A DNA stretch of 64,000 nucleotides, from assembly GCA_003864495.1 (NCBI GenBank), contig ML133373.1, forward strand, positions 1,054,001-1,118,000, given 5' to 3'. The first letter of the stretch is position 1. Every line of letters begins with the position of its first letter. Position numbers and translations under genes: made by a program. Shown here in pieces: positions 32,730 to 46,400 of this stretch. The notes under the pieces are model-generated. The model was not told where the DNA came from. It did not search any database and worked only from the letters and a program-made list of their open reading frames with translations. This DNA comes from Nemopilema nomurai. Lineage: Eukaryota > Cnidaria > Scyphozoa > Rhizostomeae > Rhizostomatidae.

Positions 32730-34342
32730 TGCTTGCAACCTTCTTTTGCTTTTTGAAGGCATAGTAAGTATTCATAGCTAATAGAGTTTAATGAGGGTTT
32801 ATAGGTCACATTTTTTGGCTTTGTCTTTTCGCTCATTTAAGAGGGCGCTTACAAAAAGAGTTTTTTATGAACACAGAAATGGGATGAATGACGAATTTAC
32901 GAAAGGTGACACTTGCAAGAGAGGTGAGGAGAAAACGGGGAAATTTGAAATCCAAGATTTTAATGCATGTTGTATAAGTAAAATATTTCATAAAAACTCG
33001 ATATGTTTGCATGCTTGCAAGTCAGCTTATAAGTGCAAGACGTTTTATCAAAACTTCCAACGATTTAACACTTTGATACCGGGTATAAAAAGCAACGAGC
33101 TTAATAATTTTGCAATCGAGGATTGTTCTCCAAATGCACGAACTGGATTCGGGGCAATCTTAAATTAGATTCCCAGGCTTGACTTAGAAGCAGGCACTAG
33201 ATAACTAAATGCAGAGAATCTAGCTTTATCACAGACCTTATCTATCATTGCCACCACGGAAGAGCTGGTGAAACAATGTGCCCTTCAACACCTAGAGATG
33301 GGTTTATCCAAAGACACCCTTTTTCTAATTTTGATAAAATGCAGCTCTTGCTAACTTTAATCAAAATGCGAATGGAAAATTCATGAATCTTACCATACAC
33401 CAACCAACTACACATGTTTTTATAAAAGGTTAGAGGCGATGCAGGTAGACAGTTTTACTCCCAAAAGTTTTTACATATTCCTTTGGTAATGTGTTTTTTA
33501 ACATGCCTCCATGTAAGGTAAATAGTTCACTTTCACTCAGACATGAACCAACGTATTTTACTAATTCGAAAAATGATCAACCATGGTGTACCATGTCCCT
33601 CAACAGCCTCTCCGCACAATTGCTGGTTACGTGTAGTGTTGCAATAAACAGTGAAAGTCAATGTCAAGTCTAATTCATGGAAAATAAAACGGCAGATTTC
33701 ACAAGGCACCGAGAGAGGCAATGATTCGTGAACTATATGCAGAAAACATCTTTGTAGAAAACGATACACCTGAAACGTAGAAAGCGAAACGTATGGTACG
33801 GAGCATGTGATACGAATGAAAGGAGTATAAAAGGATAGATTAATTACGGTTAATAGGTCATTTACAGTGATCAAGGGTCTAGGCTACCTTAGGGCCTAGA
33901 CTCCAGTACTTGACAATACGCCTAAAGGAATAGGATTGTAAGAACCAGTAGAAGATTGTAGAAGATTTTTTCTCTGAGGAGCATTTAGATAATATTCACT
34001 CTTGAAGAACCATTGTAGACAGGATAACTACGAGGAATCTTTGCTTTCCAGCTATGCTGAGAAATTCACAATAATCCATGAAGACTATGTTCTAATGTGG
34101 TCGCAAAGGAAAGAGAATTTGTTAACCTTGATGACATGACGTCCCTTTGAGAAATTTGGGACAATTTCGGGCATCTGAGAGCCCAAGTTAAAACTGGGAT
34201 GATATGACCAGACTTATATATTTTCTACCCACATGATCCTTCACGATCTTTGCTCATTCTGTCAAAGTGCATGCTGTGAATTACAATCAATTTTTATTTT
34301 CTAGACACCGACCATGAAGACAATGCTATACTATGAAGAGAA

Positions 34343-37300
34343 ATGAAAATAACCATTTATATATCACTAAGCCTTGTGCTGTTTGTAGTGGAGAGGGTGG
34401 CTGCAAATCAATCTGACACATCAGACGACGATGGTAAGGAAAAGTATTCGAACTTTGCAAGACAATGTCGCACAATACAGCTTTTTATAGCATCAATTTT
34501 CTTCTTCTGGATAGGATTGGCAGCTTTTGCCTATAGGCACTCATTGTCATCGTGTCATTGTTTTTATAAAACTCAGTAGCCGACATGCTTTTGGCAAGAA
34601 CAACTTTTAGTAAGAGGCATTGTATGCATTGAAATTTTCATACAGAAACGTAGAAGAATCGACAGTAAGACATTTTAAACAGACGTTCAGCATTGTTAGA
34701 CATTGCTGACAATGGATGTCAATATTGCAGATTTAATGAGAAAATTTCGCTTGAATCACATAATGACAACTTTTAGCATCTTTTTTCTAGAAATAGTGTT
34801 ATAAACACGGCTGAACACTGATATTTATCATATATTTGCTTGATTTTCAGATGACAGTGGACTCACAGCAAAAGAACTCCTCAAAACAATCGCACCAACA
34901 TATCATCTTGCAAAGGTACCCCCTGGTTTCCCACCCCTCGACCAAATGAACACTGATAATTTTAATTATGGAACCAGGGGGAGGTATATTAAAGTCGTGG
35001 CCGCTCTCAATGAGACTGTTAAAATGGTTAGAAATTACGTAGAAATCTCAAACGTACAAATGAATTTCACCTATGACAAACAGCAGCCGGAGAATGGAAC
35101 ATGGAGGTTCAATGGAACAGGTTTGCTCTTCCCTTCCTTCGTTCCTCCTAGCTTTTCTAAAATCTTCATCAGGTTCGTCGCTGAAAACTAACTGAGTTAA
35201 TTCTACTTGTGTTATCCAAACAGCAAGGAATAATAGTGAATTTCTAACAGCAATCTAAAAGTTTTCATGGTCTATTGGAAGATCTCACTTTAACAGTTGA
35301 AAAAGGCTTAATGATGTTAGCATAACAACAATCAAAAAAATAGACGACTTCAGTTTCATGAATAAACTCAGAATCCCAGTTAGAATATAAATAACGCTCG
35401 ACACTCTACGTTTTTGGCAAGGAAATGCTTAAATAATTGCTGGATGATCCAAGTTGAAAAGTTACCTACGTTTGCCCTTTTCTGGAACTTTTCCGGCGTG
35501 GCCAGGCCTTCTTCTCTGGTTTTGCAAGACATGTCGTCAGCAAAGCATTTTCGCGCGCAAATTGTCGGTCCCAGGCTACCCTCGGAAGAAGCAAGACCAA
35601 TTTTTTTATAAACAGTGAAATAGGTAATTCTTTCAGAGGTTCATTTAAGTTCGAAATAGCATTTCAAACTGTAAGGCATGTTCGGTGTCTAAACATGCTG
35701 GACAGATGACGAGAAGAACAAGGAGTCTTATAATTCTTCGTCAATTAGGATATGCATTGCGTAGATTATCTTTACTTGGAGCACATTTTGCTTTAGGCGT
35801 GTTCAACATTGGCAAACAGCGCATGCAAGTTTCCATCTCTGAAGATGGCACTTTGGTGGGTGCTTTGAATGAAATAACCTTCGAAGATCTACTGGCCGAG
35901 TTCAATCATAGACAACTCACGACCACATTGCAGTTCGATGCCAAAGCAATCAGAATCAAGAACGTCAAAGTTTTGGGTCATGTTACAACGACAGATGGAT
36001 TTTTCTTCCTGAACTTTCGCGGAACTGTGGATCTTGAGGATGTTCCGCCATCATACGCCACAATAACAGTGGCGAAGTCACCTGACGACCAGTTAAGCAT
36101 ATACGCAATTCTGGAATTCAAAAACTTGAAGCCTTCGACAGTATTAGACCAGATAGTTGACGACGAAACCATAGACATACAGTTCTTTGCGAAGATGCTG
36201 GAGGGCAGTGATTTGATAGCGACTGAGAAAGCGCAGTTCGGCATAACTGTGTCATTGACAGATGTCTACAATATAACATACCAGACAACGACCGGCGATA
36301 TTATCAAAGACGTCCTTCAATCACATATCCCAAGCGGGATCACACTCCTGTGTCCAGTTGATACACTCAGTAGCAAGAAAGTTCCTCCTGTGAAACTAGC
36401 TTTTGTCATGAAGCGACCAAATTTCGACTTTCTCGTCGATAAACACGACAAAATCTCGCTGAAGCGGATTCTCAAAGCTCTGAGCTCTGAATTCGCACCG
36501 CCTTCGTTGCCCGTTTTCTTACGACGGACGAAGAAAGCGTTTACGTCACACATCAGCTTCAATTCTGAAACAAACCTCTTCGCCATATTCGTTCGAATGA
36601 AAGACGAGGTTGGCCTCGCTCCCGGTGTTATTAACTCCAGGGTTAGATCGATAGTATTAGTGCGAAATGTATCAGCAACCAATGGGGACAACGACTGGCG
36701 GCTATCAGTACGAGGCAGCCTTCTGATTGGTGAGACGAAAATGAGGATGAGGTATGCTCAGATGGGGTATAAACCAGAGAAGGTGTATGGAATGACTGCT
36801 GTTTCGAAGAAACTGGCGATACAAGATGTTCTTAATGAATTCAAGCCGAAGGTATTCGCAACCGCGGACATTAAGGCCATGGTGGAAAACACTGAAATTT
36901 CAGATGTCGAAATGGAGAACGTGAATCTGTTCTCGCGAATAACAAGGACAAACACGCCTCATTTGCTTCTGACAGGAAGAGCGAATCTCCCAGAATGGGA
37001 AGACAATACACGAGTCAGTATGCTCCTTCTTCTAGACAAAAGGCAGTGGTACATGAAAATCGCCTTAACGCTGGTCCACAGTCCGCTAAGTAACATCCTT
37101 CAGGCCTTCACTGGCTTCGATTTGACTAGGACAAGCCTCCTCCACAATAACAACATCATCACTAGCATCGTGTCGTCCCCACTTCCCTCTTACAGTTTGC
37201 TGCCGCCAAAGATAATAACGACGCCGCTATTACGCGTTCCCGTCGCAACCGGCCTTACGGTGTTTGCGCTATTCAAGTTTCCGGATAACTGCGGTGATGA

Positions 37301-40300
37301 TCAGCTTTGCGATGCCGCGAAACAACTGCTGGATACAAGAACGGCCTACACGTTTCGAGGTGTTGTTTCTCTGGACGGCTTCATACTGGAAGCGCCTGTT
37401 GCTGACGTGATCGAGTTTGGCAATGGCGTCGTGGCGGTGAACAGCACCCTCGTATTCAACATCGACAAAGAAACCACTTTAGACTTGGTCACATCTTTAA
37501 AAGTCAGAGATACTGATTATATTTTCGACGGGAAGATCTCGTTCCTGAAAAGCGGTAATATACGACTGAATATGTCATGCCGCAAAAAGACTTGGGCGGC
37601 ACCGTTTGGAATCACAACTGCACAGTTCAAAGATTTAGCCGTTAACATGACCATGAACCCGAAAGACACGCTGAACTACCTCAAACTCAAGGGTATTGTG
37701 AAAATTGGGGCCATTGGCAATGGCGGTGAGCTGACAGCTGACTTGAGCCTCGACTTCAACCCATCTCGACCTGAGGCTGGACAGTTTTATGCCAACTTCA
37801 CGAACGTAACCGTAGAAGACCTAGTGCGCTCATTCACGATCGATTACGAGTTGCCGTATGTGCTGCGAGCGGCCAAATTTCCCAACGGCCTAATGTTATC
37901 GTATTCTTCGTTTGACGGAGAGTCTGGGCACATTACAATGCATGGTGATGTCAAAATTCTCGGCAGAATTCTTCCGTGTGACGTACAGATTATTCAGCCA
38001 GGATCGATAAAGCTGACGACATCAAACAGTCCGGCGCCAGTTATTCTTGGCAACGGGCAGATTATCATCGAAGAAGGGTCTGGAAACGAATTAAGAGGGC
38101 CTAACATTTTTGCCAGTATAAATCACAAGGAGGCTAACGTAACGATGAAAGGCTTTGTGAAAATTCTTGGGCTCGAGTCAAAGGTGAACGTGTCTATCCA
38201 CGAAGACGGCTTGTCCTTCAAAATATACGGGAAACTTATGAATTTCAAAGAGACGGAGCTGAAGGCGGAATCACAAGGGAGTCTAGATGACTTCAAGGTA
38301 AGTAACTCAATCTATTCCAAGTCGAAGATTGCTAAGATAATTATTATAACATCTTTCGACATTATCAGAGAGCAATGCAGATATGATTGAATGATAGATA
38401 AATTTGCTGATTGGAAAGATTCAGCAAAAATCATTACATACAGTTTAGATAATAAATCTTTGCCAACACTCAATAGCTCTAAATCAAGGAATGAATATAT
38501 TTGAATCTCAACTAAGTTATTTTTCTTTTAAGGTATCCGGTTGCTTTGACGAGATTCCGGTGCAAGTGCAGCTACTTCTGGAAGAAATTATATCGAAGGC
38601 CGGTAATCAAAGTACGTTGAACATAGATAGAGCCGAGAAGAACCTCGTTCTCGCCGATGAGTATTACGAGGCAGCCAATCAACACGAGCTACAAGCAAGA
38701 CAAGAGCTCGAAGAATTGAGAAGAATTTACGAGATGGAGCTGATGAATTATGGGAGATTTGAAGTGAGGGTGAACGACACGTGCAAGCCAGTACAGTGTG
38801 ACGTCAGTGAGTAATTGTATAGGCCTAACATTATATGCGTTTGAAGGCATTTGCAGTAAATGGCAAATAGTTCCTACGAAGAGAAGCTTGTGGATGTTAA
38901 GGCGACTAAAGGTCTAATAGAAACACTAGAAGAGCTATACTGTCACTTAATATTCTTCTTTGAGACTTTAATAATGCCATGCACTTTAAGGTAGGCCATT
39001 GCAGCATGGCTTGAGTTGCATTGTACACTTCTATCGGTCCCTTTTGACGAAATATGTAAGAGGTAATAGGCTTTTTAATATCTGAAGTAACTCGAGAACA
39101 GCTGTTTCCAAATTAATCAAGGACGTTTTTCATGAGGAATCAAAACGATTTTCAATGGTTGTGACTCTTTGAGAACTTTAACATAAAACTGTCTCAAGTT
39201 CACCAAAATTTTCTAACAATAGGAACTAATAATTCAAATTTGATAGACATCCTGCTGAAAATTTCCATTGGATGTATGGTACCATGAGTGTTAATTACAA
39301 TTGAATATCCCACGTTGAACATCCATTATGTATGCCATAACATGTACATGTCATAAGCCAAATTTCTTGCCTTTCAAAGCTTGCTTTGGTTGTCCTGAGT
39401 GGAGTAGCTGTTGCCATAGAGACATTTTCGGAGAATGTATCAAATGCGCAAGCTGGAAGAAATGTTGCTGGAAAGATGTCGATCCAATTTGCATAGCGGA
39501 AGACGACGGCTGCAAAGTTGTTCGAAGTATTGCCGAATCAGAACTTTCGCTAAAACAGGTTGGTACATTTCAAATACAAACTGTCTCTCTAAAACAGGCC
39601 TATAAACAGACGCAGTATTTGTCCTCTTGCTACTGGTGATATCTGCTGTAATATTTTATCGAAATCTGCTGGCAAATGATTATAGACAATAGATCAGATA
39701 CAAATAAGGTCTTTCTTATTCTATCCTTGTCTCATTTTCTTGGGTAAAAATCTTTAAAGCTTGGATAGTAATGTAACCTTGAAACGTCTTTCTACAGGTC
39801 CAAATCGAAGAAGAGAAGATGCACTTAGAGAGAATGGAGACTCTTGCAGTCGAGGCTGAGGAAAACAAGGGAAAACACAAGGCAGTGCTGGAGGCGGCAT
39901 CGGATGCCAAGCGACTTGTTGTGGAGGATTCTGGCCCAGGACTCAACGCGGCCGACGCGATCAGAAACATGGGACCTTTGCCAGATTGGCTCAGTGTCGA
40001 TAGCGTCTGTTACAACACGTCATTGGAAGAAGCTGCAACTGGCTGCATGTACTTCCATGTCAAAGGTGGGTCAAGTATTGGTATTTGGGCAAAGGTGAAG
40101 ATCCGGTTCAGATAATCCGATTTACCTCGTGTCATAAACGTCGAGGATTTTCTTGACAGCATCAACGAATCACAGGTCGCTTAGCGTCAGGGAACGCTCT
40201 ACTAAATATATGACATCTGGGTACCTCTCCTGATTGTTCATGTCCGCCGGTATTTGTACCAGTAAGAAATATCAATTCACTGTGCTGTGTTGACAGCGAA

Positions 40301-43300
40301 AAGGAAATCTTTAGGAGGTTTATATGGCCTAAAATCCATCTGACGATTTTCACAGAAAACTTTTGCGAAGTTATTTTGTTAAATCTTTGTCAATTCCTTC
40401 AGATCTTTCAATGGTCTTATTCAAGTTCAATCTAGGTGGTAATCGGATCCTTGAAATCTGATAATTGTTCTCCTTTCAATTTGACGGTTGATTTATAAGG
40501 ATGTCCTTGACATGCCAAGAAGTCTTAAAAGTGAAGATACGCTACTTGACCTGATTTTCTTGAATCAAGAACTTACAGCAAAGCGTTTCTGAAAATCCTT
40601 TTTATTGCAAATGCAGGAGTTATTTCCATTCTAAAGTTATTTGTCAAATTCGTCGAAACGGCTTTTGCAAATTTTGACTTTTCGTGTACTCAGCTTAAGT
40701 TCTGAAAAGCATAAAAAATAAAGCTTTCATTCATCCATAAATGGTAGCTAAAATTTAAAGGCTAGTTCGGTAAATATATTTATTTTCAATTTGCAGTGTG
40801 TTTACTCATATAAGAGTAAGACATATATTGACCTATTCAATATAGATTTATGAAGGTAAATAATTTGGGATTAGAAGGACTCACTTGGGAAATATTTTGT
40901 ACAGCATTTTGTACCATGTGCGTCGAATCCTTTCTTCCAGGATCGTTTTACAAAGGACCAAAGAGCATTGTGTCCATTGGCAGTTGCCTGAAAGAGGAAC
41001 TGGTGAATGAATTGGCGGAGTCTCTGGCCAATTACATGTTTCCAGGAATCGTAGACACATCGTCTGATGACGTCACCGATGTCAAGCCAGGCTCTGAGAA
41101 TCCTACTGAGAGCCCGCCGGTTGCTGAAGACTATAATGCTGAACAGAAATCTGAACAAGCTACCAAACAAGGACACGAGAAGCTGGAACAAGATGCATTG
41201 TACCAACGTAAGCGAAGAGAAGTTATCAATTTTGATACTGAAGTCCATGCGAAACCTAAACGGGTATTGGCAAAGACTCACAAGAATCTGCTTGAAAATC
41301 CATTTTGGGATTTCAAGATTGAGAGCCAAGATGTGAAATCCAGATCAAGGATTCCTCCTCATCCTGTTAAAAAGCAAATCACGTCTGGTATGTTACACAA
41401 AAGGTGGAGAATCCCAGGTAAGAAAAAGAGAAATTCTGTTTTAAAATTACATTAGATTTTAATGGACTTAAGGAGACAAAACCGGGTGGTTATTCTGTTT
41501 AGTAGAACTATTGGTCAGTTTTTATATTTTACAGCTAGCAGTATAGGGTATTGTGTTATATATTTGAATTAAATAACGAAATTCTAAACAAGCATTGCTG
41601 CTTTCTGTTGTGACAAAGTCAAACATCTTAATATTCTGAATGCGTTATATAGAAGACTTGCGGGTCTCACAAGGAATTAGAAAAAGAAAACTTAAAATAA
41701 AGTTTAGTTAAGAATCATGAAAGTATAAAAATAAATATGGTAGAATTTTGTTTAGAATAAGAAACTGTACACCCGACATTGCTAGACGGTAACTGAGTAT
41801 CCTTTCGTCCATCTGTAGAGAATGCTGCCGGTCGATGCCACATCTTTCACCAGCTAATCGACATTTGCAAGGACATGGCGGACACAATTGTCCTTATGGA
41901 CAAATCTTTGTCATCAACTGTCAAAAAGTACAAGAAGGAGAAGGCAGTTGTTACCGAGAAGACAGCGTCATCGCTTGAATTTCTCGGCGACGCAGCCAAG
42001 CTTGTGGACCTGAACGAGACATCCATGTCGTCGGTGGACCAAACCTTGCAGGTCGTGAACGAAGGTAGGTGTTTGCTCTTCCGCTATTGCTGATATGATT
42101 GATCAGCTGATGAAATCAATCAATCAGTTGAATCAATCAAATGATCATTAAAAACATGTTGAAGAAATACCTATACAATCCTGAGTAGATGATAGATTTG
42201 GTAGTATACTCTGTTACCGAGTGTTTTATGGACGATTATGTTCCTTTGGTTGTTGCTGTCATTGCTGCCGTAATTGTTGTTGTTGTTGTTCTATCATAGG
42301 ACGTCTGGCTTTAAAATACCTCTTCTCGACGACATTTAAATACTTGTCGAATGATGCAAGATGTCCATGCATCTAAAAGCCTGCTTGCAAGCCTCTCTAT
42401 GGAATTTGACGTTGCATCGTAAAATTGTAACAAGCACTTAAGAATTCTTCTGCACTGCCATAGATTTTGATTATAGGGTCCTAAGAATTCGATAGAATAA
42501 GAAAAGCAACCTAGCAAACACCATTTCATTCATATAGTATTTCTCCTGTCACATAGTCACACTTCTATACTTACTTAATTTGCACAGCGACCAACAAAAT
42601 CCTTTACAAATCAACTTACATCAGAAATATTGTACTATCTCTGTAGGTATAGACATCTGGGCGTCAAAGTGCGAGAAAGAGTTGAACTGGCAAAATTCTG
42701 TTGGGGTTCAAAACTGGTTGACGTCCATGGACCTGAGGATCCAAGAGCTTGGGGGTTTTGGTGCATTCAGATTCTTGGAGAATCTTTTCCATGCTTTTGA
42801 GGCATTGTTTGAGGCAGCCACGTATTCAGATGAAAATGCTGACCTAGCACTAATGCTGCTTCAAAGAATAAGGAAAATATCAACGGTGAGATATTCTGGA
42901 ATATGAAAATCGGTGATACATTTTGATGATGAAATTCTATTTTTCTTTGAGCTACGAGGTGCCATTCTGTGTTGATCTGAATGCTTAAAAGATCCCTGTT
43001 ATGATAATACCACAATAAAAAGCACTTCCATCGCACACTCTTCGAAGCAATGATACACTGCAACGTGTGGTAGTGATGGAGGTGGGGATTAGGGGTGGAA
43101 TAATAAAAGGGGGCGCCAAAAGGTTTAGTATGCAGCAATTGCTGGTGATATAAAGCCATGATGTAAAGGAAGGGGGACAAAAGTTTTCTTGGCAGCCCCT
43201 GAAAAATCACTGATAGTGTACCCCATGTACCAGTGTTCCCACGTTTTAACACATTTCTTCACTCTTAAGGTTGTTGCAAAGTTAAACAAAGAGGATAGCT

Positions 43301-43443
43301 GAATGTAATCATCATGCTTCTTTTTTCAGGGATTCAATCGTATCTTCCAAGAAAAACTTTCAATACGAACTAGTCAGAGCTTCGCAAAAGAAATTCTGCA
43401 CCACTTATCAGAACTGAAGCATGAACGGTTGTTTTGCACCTAG
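34343..43443 (+). CDS. Large secreted protein with internal repeats and a Cys/Trp-rich module, unknown family
   Basis: I do not recognise this protein. Ten plus-strand exons join in phase to about 1579 residues: 34343-34433, 34851-35120, 35782-38297, 38533-38806, 39380-39558, 39798-40065, 40875-41417, 41819-42064, 42647-42885 and 43330-43443 (TAG). Residues 1-21 form a signal peptide, followed by an acidic stretch. Residues about 31-959 are beta-rich and repetitive: a G-x-V-x-hydrophobic strand motif recurs (FRGTVDLED, VRGSLLIGE, FRGVVSLDG, LKGIVKIG, MHGDVKILG, MKGFVKILG), as does a helix motif like TFEDLLAEF or TVEDLVRSF. There follow a Glu-rich helix near residue 1000 (HELQARQELEELRRIYEMEL), a Cys-rich module (1051-1110, with CCHRD and CCWKDVDPIC), another charged helix, a low-complexity linker with a basic RKRR site (1311-1314), and a helical C-terminus. 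Several NxT/S sites and many Cys fit an extracellular protein. No transmembrane segment is seen. The start of exon 3 is uncertain (35782 preferred, 35749 also in frame), as is the donor at 41417 (an in-frame alternative lies at 41389). Confidence 0.8.
39380..39558 (+). other. Cys/Trp-rich module exon of the large secreted protein
   Basis: This exon encodes about 60 residues with paired cysteines next to tryptophans: CPEWSSCCHRD, CASWKKCCWKDVDPIC. The two C-x(2)-W-x(2)-CC blocks look like an internal duplication. The pattern suggests a small disulfide-bonded domain. It matches no family I can name. Confidence 0.7.
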
Positions 43444-46400
43444 TTCGCAAAAGAGGCTGTCTCGTCACCCGCAAACGAGGATCCGTTGAGCTTGGCATGT
43501 ATCGCTTCATTGCTGTGGTAGCGTAGCTTGTAGAGGGGATTTTGTTCTGGGTCGACTAAAACACATAGTGTGGCAAGTGGGTTCCCCAGAATATTTCCAG
43601 TAGGCACGCCTCTTCGTACTCTCGCTTATTTGGAAGTCTTTTGGAGGTTTTGTAATTCGGCATTTGGTTTTTTTATCAAAGAAATAAACTACGAAAAAGC
43701 AAGATAACCCTTGTATAGCTTCTAGGATAGCAATCTGAGCAATTGCTGTGAACAGAATGCGCAAACGATAAAGGCCGAATGGAATTAAAAGGAGTTAGAA
43801 AAATTTCCCCTTCAAGAAAAAAACGCCCCCCATATTTGAGTAGCTTCCAGATATTTGTGTAAAGGGTGCTTAGAGAAGGTAAAACTGAATGAATAAGCAT
43901 TGATTCATTAATAATACAATTATAACTGACATGTTTCCAAGAGTTTTTTTTACTAAACTAGAAAACACGAAGCTCTCTTTCCTTAGCTCCTCAAGCCCTT
44001 CACTATGCTCCATTCCTTGGACGGATTATGTAAAGTGCTTGCCCCATGCTCTCTGCTTGCAATCCCTGTGGCTTAAAGATTTTAACAAATCTATCGACGA
44101 CGAAATAACAGGCCTCCAGAGAACGGAGCAAAGGTCTTCGGCTCCTTACAAAAGAGGCCAAAGTATACCTCTTTGCCTTAGCCCAAAAATATGAACTACT
44201 TCCGTTTGTCTGAGTGTCTGATATCTTCCGATTACTATTAGTTCTGGCATGTGCCACATATATTCGATGTGACGATGTTCCCAAATCTTAATAAACGACA
44301 ACAGGCCAACATTTCTATGTCGCCCGTGCACCTATGGGTATTTAAATGTGTTTTTGATGTACATAATTCTGGTTCTAATATTTATTATCTAATGAAAAAT
44401 CGTGAAAAGCTTAGTCTCTTTGCTTATTCTAAAAATACTGCGTGTCAAAACAAATCAAAACAAATCGATGATCTGGTTGCGTGAGTTGAAAATGGGATCA
44501 CCATCCAATCGCGTGTTTCATCAACAAGAGGCTAGGCCTTTTGTTGTGCTTTTATTTCTTTTATATTGCACACGTCACTCCTTCACATGCAATTGTTCAC
44601 AAAGAAACTGTTTATTTGTCATCTAGTCAATATCTTTAATGATTTCTAAATGTCTTAGGCTGGCTAATCCTTTAATTGATTAAAGAATTAGTTGCAAACA
44701 AGAAATGCACTGTTCGTTTTACAAGCATTTGGAACATTTACAGCAAATATCACGTTGATATAAGCTGCCATCACACTCAGGTCTTTAGTTAATTGCAAAT
44801 CACAGCAAGATCAAACTGTTTTGCTTCAACAAGCCAAGGCTAAAAGTTCCAAAATACACTCCTTGAAATATTGTAAATCCAATGGCTTATATCTTGAGAT
44901 AGGAGAGTTAATCTGAGTTCAATTTTTCCGATTATTACGACTTTTCAGATCAAAGACAAATTTAATGGGAACACCGACGTCGCCTATCCACTTTTATTGA
45001 AAGTTGGTCTCATTGATGCAATTGGTCAATCATAGCAAAGTTTTTTGCACGTTTTAGGCCTAGTTTAGAGAGCGCACGTTGAGCGCAGCGAATTAAGGCA
45101 TTGGCCAATAATTTTCTAAGTGTCAATTAAATGCGCCCTCAATTCACTGACTATACACGAGAGCGAAGCAGGGATTCGCCCATAATTCGCTCACTTGGGG
45201 CCCTTTATGCAAAGTCAGTACGGCTTAGTTTGTTGTTGGTATTTGATTCGCGTGCCCTCGCCGTCCCAAAATTATGATGGGATACTGCACGTTCAGACAG
45301 ATCGCCGATCAATGGGAACACTTTTTCTTTGATCGTTGAAGATGGCGTCTGCGACACGTTCCCGACACTTAAGATTTATGGGGACTACGCTTCAACAGAT
45401 TGATATGGGGAAAATGGAGCCAATTTTCTCAAACGAGAACAATGTGCCAGAAACGAGGCTCTGATTGATTGGCGTCAATAGTTTATAGTCGCACAAAATC
45501 ACAAACTCCGCCCCAGTCCTCCCGGGCTAGAACGTTGCCAGACAAAGGGCACTGGGTCATACACGAAAAACACCCACGCGGTATTGAAAACGAATTTCTC
45601 AAGCACGTGCTGCTGTGATTTCCTATGTGGGCAAATAGACTGTCTAGTCATAAGAGGTCCCTTCAGGGGATGACGTCAGAAGAGCGCAGTCTTTCAATCT
45701 GTGACTCTTTTCCATCTATAACTCGCTTCAATCAATAGTCAACATGGCGTCCATTACCAAAAGGGCGGGTGGGGTATTATGGGAGGATGGGGAAACCTTA
45801 AACGCTCTTCTGCAGTCGACGAAAAAAATCATTCTACTGCAGCCCAAAAATTTAAGTATATAGTAAATCATGATAATCATTATATTTATAATAATTCAAA
45901 TTATTCATGATTATTAGTACAAAATTTTAGGGAAAAACCATTTGAATGTGGTTTGAACAATTTGATTGCCCATAGCAACGAGCGATTTCATTTTGATATA
46001 AAATGAATTTTTAATGAATCACATCCAACTTTAACTTTAAGTATTTAAAGTCAAGGGTCATCAACACTCGAATACATTTTTCGTCTTCCACGGAATCAAA
46101 CCACAGTTTTGATCAGAATTACATACCATGGCATCATCATTCTTAGACTTCATTTGTGTACAAACATGTTTTGCATTTAACTGCACTAATTTCTTGACAA
46201 AAATCAAATCTTGTACAAGAATTATCTATGGAAACCGTTATCAATTATTTTCATGAATTTGACAACATTAAGTGTCGTGAAATCTAAACATAGAGTGCTT
46301 GACGTTGAGGGATTAATTCATTTTAGTTTTGAAGAATAAACCTTTTGAAGTCAAAGTCTGGTTTTGAATACGAATTCCGCTGCGCTTTCATAACAACACA

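Larger units (their letters stand above)
28882..34342. other. Intergenic region upstream of the large secreted-protein gene
   Basis: About 5.5 kb. It starts with the GPCR 3' UTR, including AATAAA at 29049-29054. Open frames at 29464-29724, 31742-32014 and 32791-33168 have no recognisable motif or splice context and look like chance. A triple 30-bp repeat lies at 32651-32729. A CpG-richer stretch near 32250-32550 could be promoter for the gene starting at 34343. Confidence 0.45.

Noticed and set aside
32791..33168. 125-codon frame upstream of the secreted-protein gene
   Set aside because: No signal peptide, motif or homologue was recognised, the composition resembles its AT-rich flanks, and no splice context supports it.
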